A stretch of 64,000 nucleotides of DNA from Deefgea salmonis. Its GTDB lineage: Bacteria; Pseudomonadota; Gammaproteobacteria; Burkholderiales; Chitinibacteraceae. The stretch spans positions 62,001 through 126,000 of the forward strand of contig NZ_JAJAWG010000006.1 in NCBI RefSeq assembly GCF_020531905.1, written 5' to 3'. A model generated the notes under the pieces. That model worked only from the letters and a program-made list of their open reading frames with translations, was not told the origin of the DNA and did not search any database. Shown piece by piece: positions 63,567-64,000 of this stretch (the stretch's first letter is position 1; each line of letters starts with the position of its first letter). The position numbers were made by a program, and so were the translations under genes.

Positions 63567-64000
63567 ATGCAATTAGCGCAAAAATTATTACCCACCGTCA
63601 ATATCGTCGCCCGGGTGTCGATGCTATTTTCACTGAGTCTACTGGTGCCCATTGCAATGGCGTGGTGGCATCAAGACGCGGCTTTACTGCCTTTTATCCA
63701 AGCTTTAATTGGCTTACAACTATTTAGCGTGGGCTTATTTTTACTCACTCGGCATTACCGACGAGAATTATTGCCCAGAGATGGCTTTATTCTTGTCGTG
63801 AGTTTGTGGACCGCGCTGCCTGCCGTCGCGGCAGTGCCATTGATGCTGTATGACCCGCAACTGTCTTTTACCAATGCGTATTTTGAGACGATGTCGGCAT
63901 TATCGACGACGGGTGCCACGGTAATGGTGGGCTTGGACCATCTGCCTGAATCAATTAATCTATGGCGGCACTTACTCAATTGGCTAGGGGGTATGGGTAT
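63567..64000 (+). CDS. trkH: Trk potassium transporter membrane subunit TrkH, truncated by window end
   Basis: The first 144 residues are present. They show the first two helices of TrkH and the first pore region (FTNAYFETMSALSTTGATV), whose STTGATV is the selectivity-filter motif, then WRHLLNWLGGMG. It directly follows trkA, with which it forms the Trk system. The gene continues beyond position 64000. Confidence 0.93.
   Translation, partial: MQLAQKLLPTVNIVARVSMLFSLSLLVPIAMAWWHQDAALLPFIQALIGLQLFSVGLFLLTRHYRRELLPRDGFILVVSLWTALPAVAAVPLMLYDPQLSFTNAYFETMSALSTTGATVMVGLDHLPESINLWRHLLNWLGGMG

Overview
The window looks like chromosomal core sequence from a betaproteobacterium, most likely of the order Neisseriales (Chitinibacteraceae/Chromobacteriaceae-like). 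This placement is inferred from gene content and gene order: lptD-surA-pdxA-rsmA beside amgK/murU, yqgE-ruvX-pyrB-pyrC', LysM protein-dprA-smg-topA divergent from def-fmt-htpX-rsmB-DUF4390-ntrYX-trkAH, and a PhaM-like granule protein behind maeB. I see no prophage, insertion sequence, CRISPR array, rRNA or tRNA gene. Nearly all genes are intact; the last one (trkH) is cut by the window end.

Layout. 0-10.7 kb: a Met-rich DUF4396 membrane protein, an MscS-type channel, trpS behind a Trp-codon leader peptide and attenuator, a stand-alone response regulator, maeB-phaM and mltA. 10.7-16 kb: the minus-strand yqgE-ruvX-pyrB-pyrC' cluster (PyrC' has lost its zinc ligands) and a photolyase. 16.3-23.2 kb: a stressosome cluster, rsbR (globin sensor)-rsbS-rsbT-rsbX, running into a large hybrid histidine kinase and an HD-GYP response regulator. 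23.3-32 kb: fba, an MFS transporter, a CheZ-like small protein, a YkgJ-type protein, arfB, a TonB-like protein, a CheY/CheC/diguanylate cyclase trio and a PCu(A)C copper chaperone. 32-42 kb: tkt, murU, amgK, lptD, surA, pdxA, rsmA. 42-46.4 kb: a glutamate/aspartate-type ABC transporter with two ATPase genes. 46.5-54 kb (minus): a GGDEF-EAL protein, topA, smg, dprA and a LysM protein. 54-64 kb (plus): def, fmt, htpX, rsmB, DUF4390, ntrY, ntrX, trkA, trkH.

How the genes work together. Signal transduction dominates the accessory part. The stressosome senses through a protoglobin domain and should release RsbT; its neighbours suggest the output passes through a multi-step phosphorelay to an HD-GYP c-di-GMP phosphodiesterase. 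A second small module (CheY, CheC, PAS-GGDEF) and a GAF-PAS-GGDEF-EAL protein also act on c-di-GMP. The rest is housekeeping: pyrimidine synthesis, cell-wall recycling, outer-membrane assembly, translation start and rescue, RNA modification and K+ uptake.

The most notable non-gene features are (i) the trpS leader MNLSKHTLSVSYYWWRL with competing hairpins; (ii) a family of about 50-bp quasi-palindromes bounded by GGGTAT/ATACCC, eight full copies plus one at the left edge, always outside the body of genes and next to gene 3' ends; and (iii) two large inverted repeats bracketing pyrB, one of them in the slot where related gene clusters carry pyrR. All functional statements come from reading the sequence and from family knowledge; no database search was possible.
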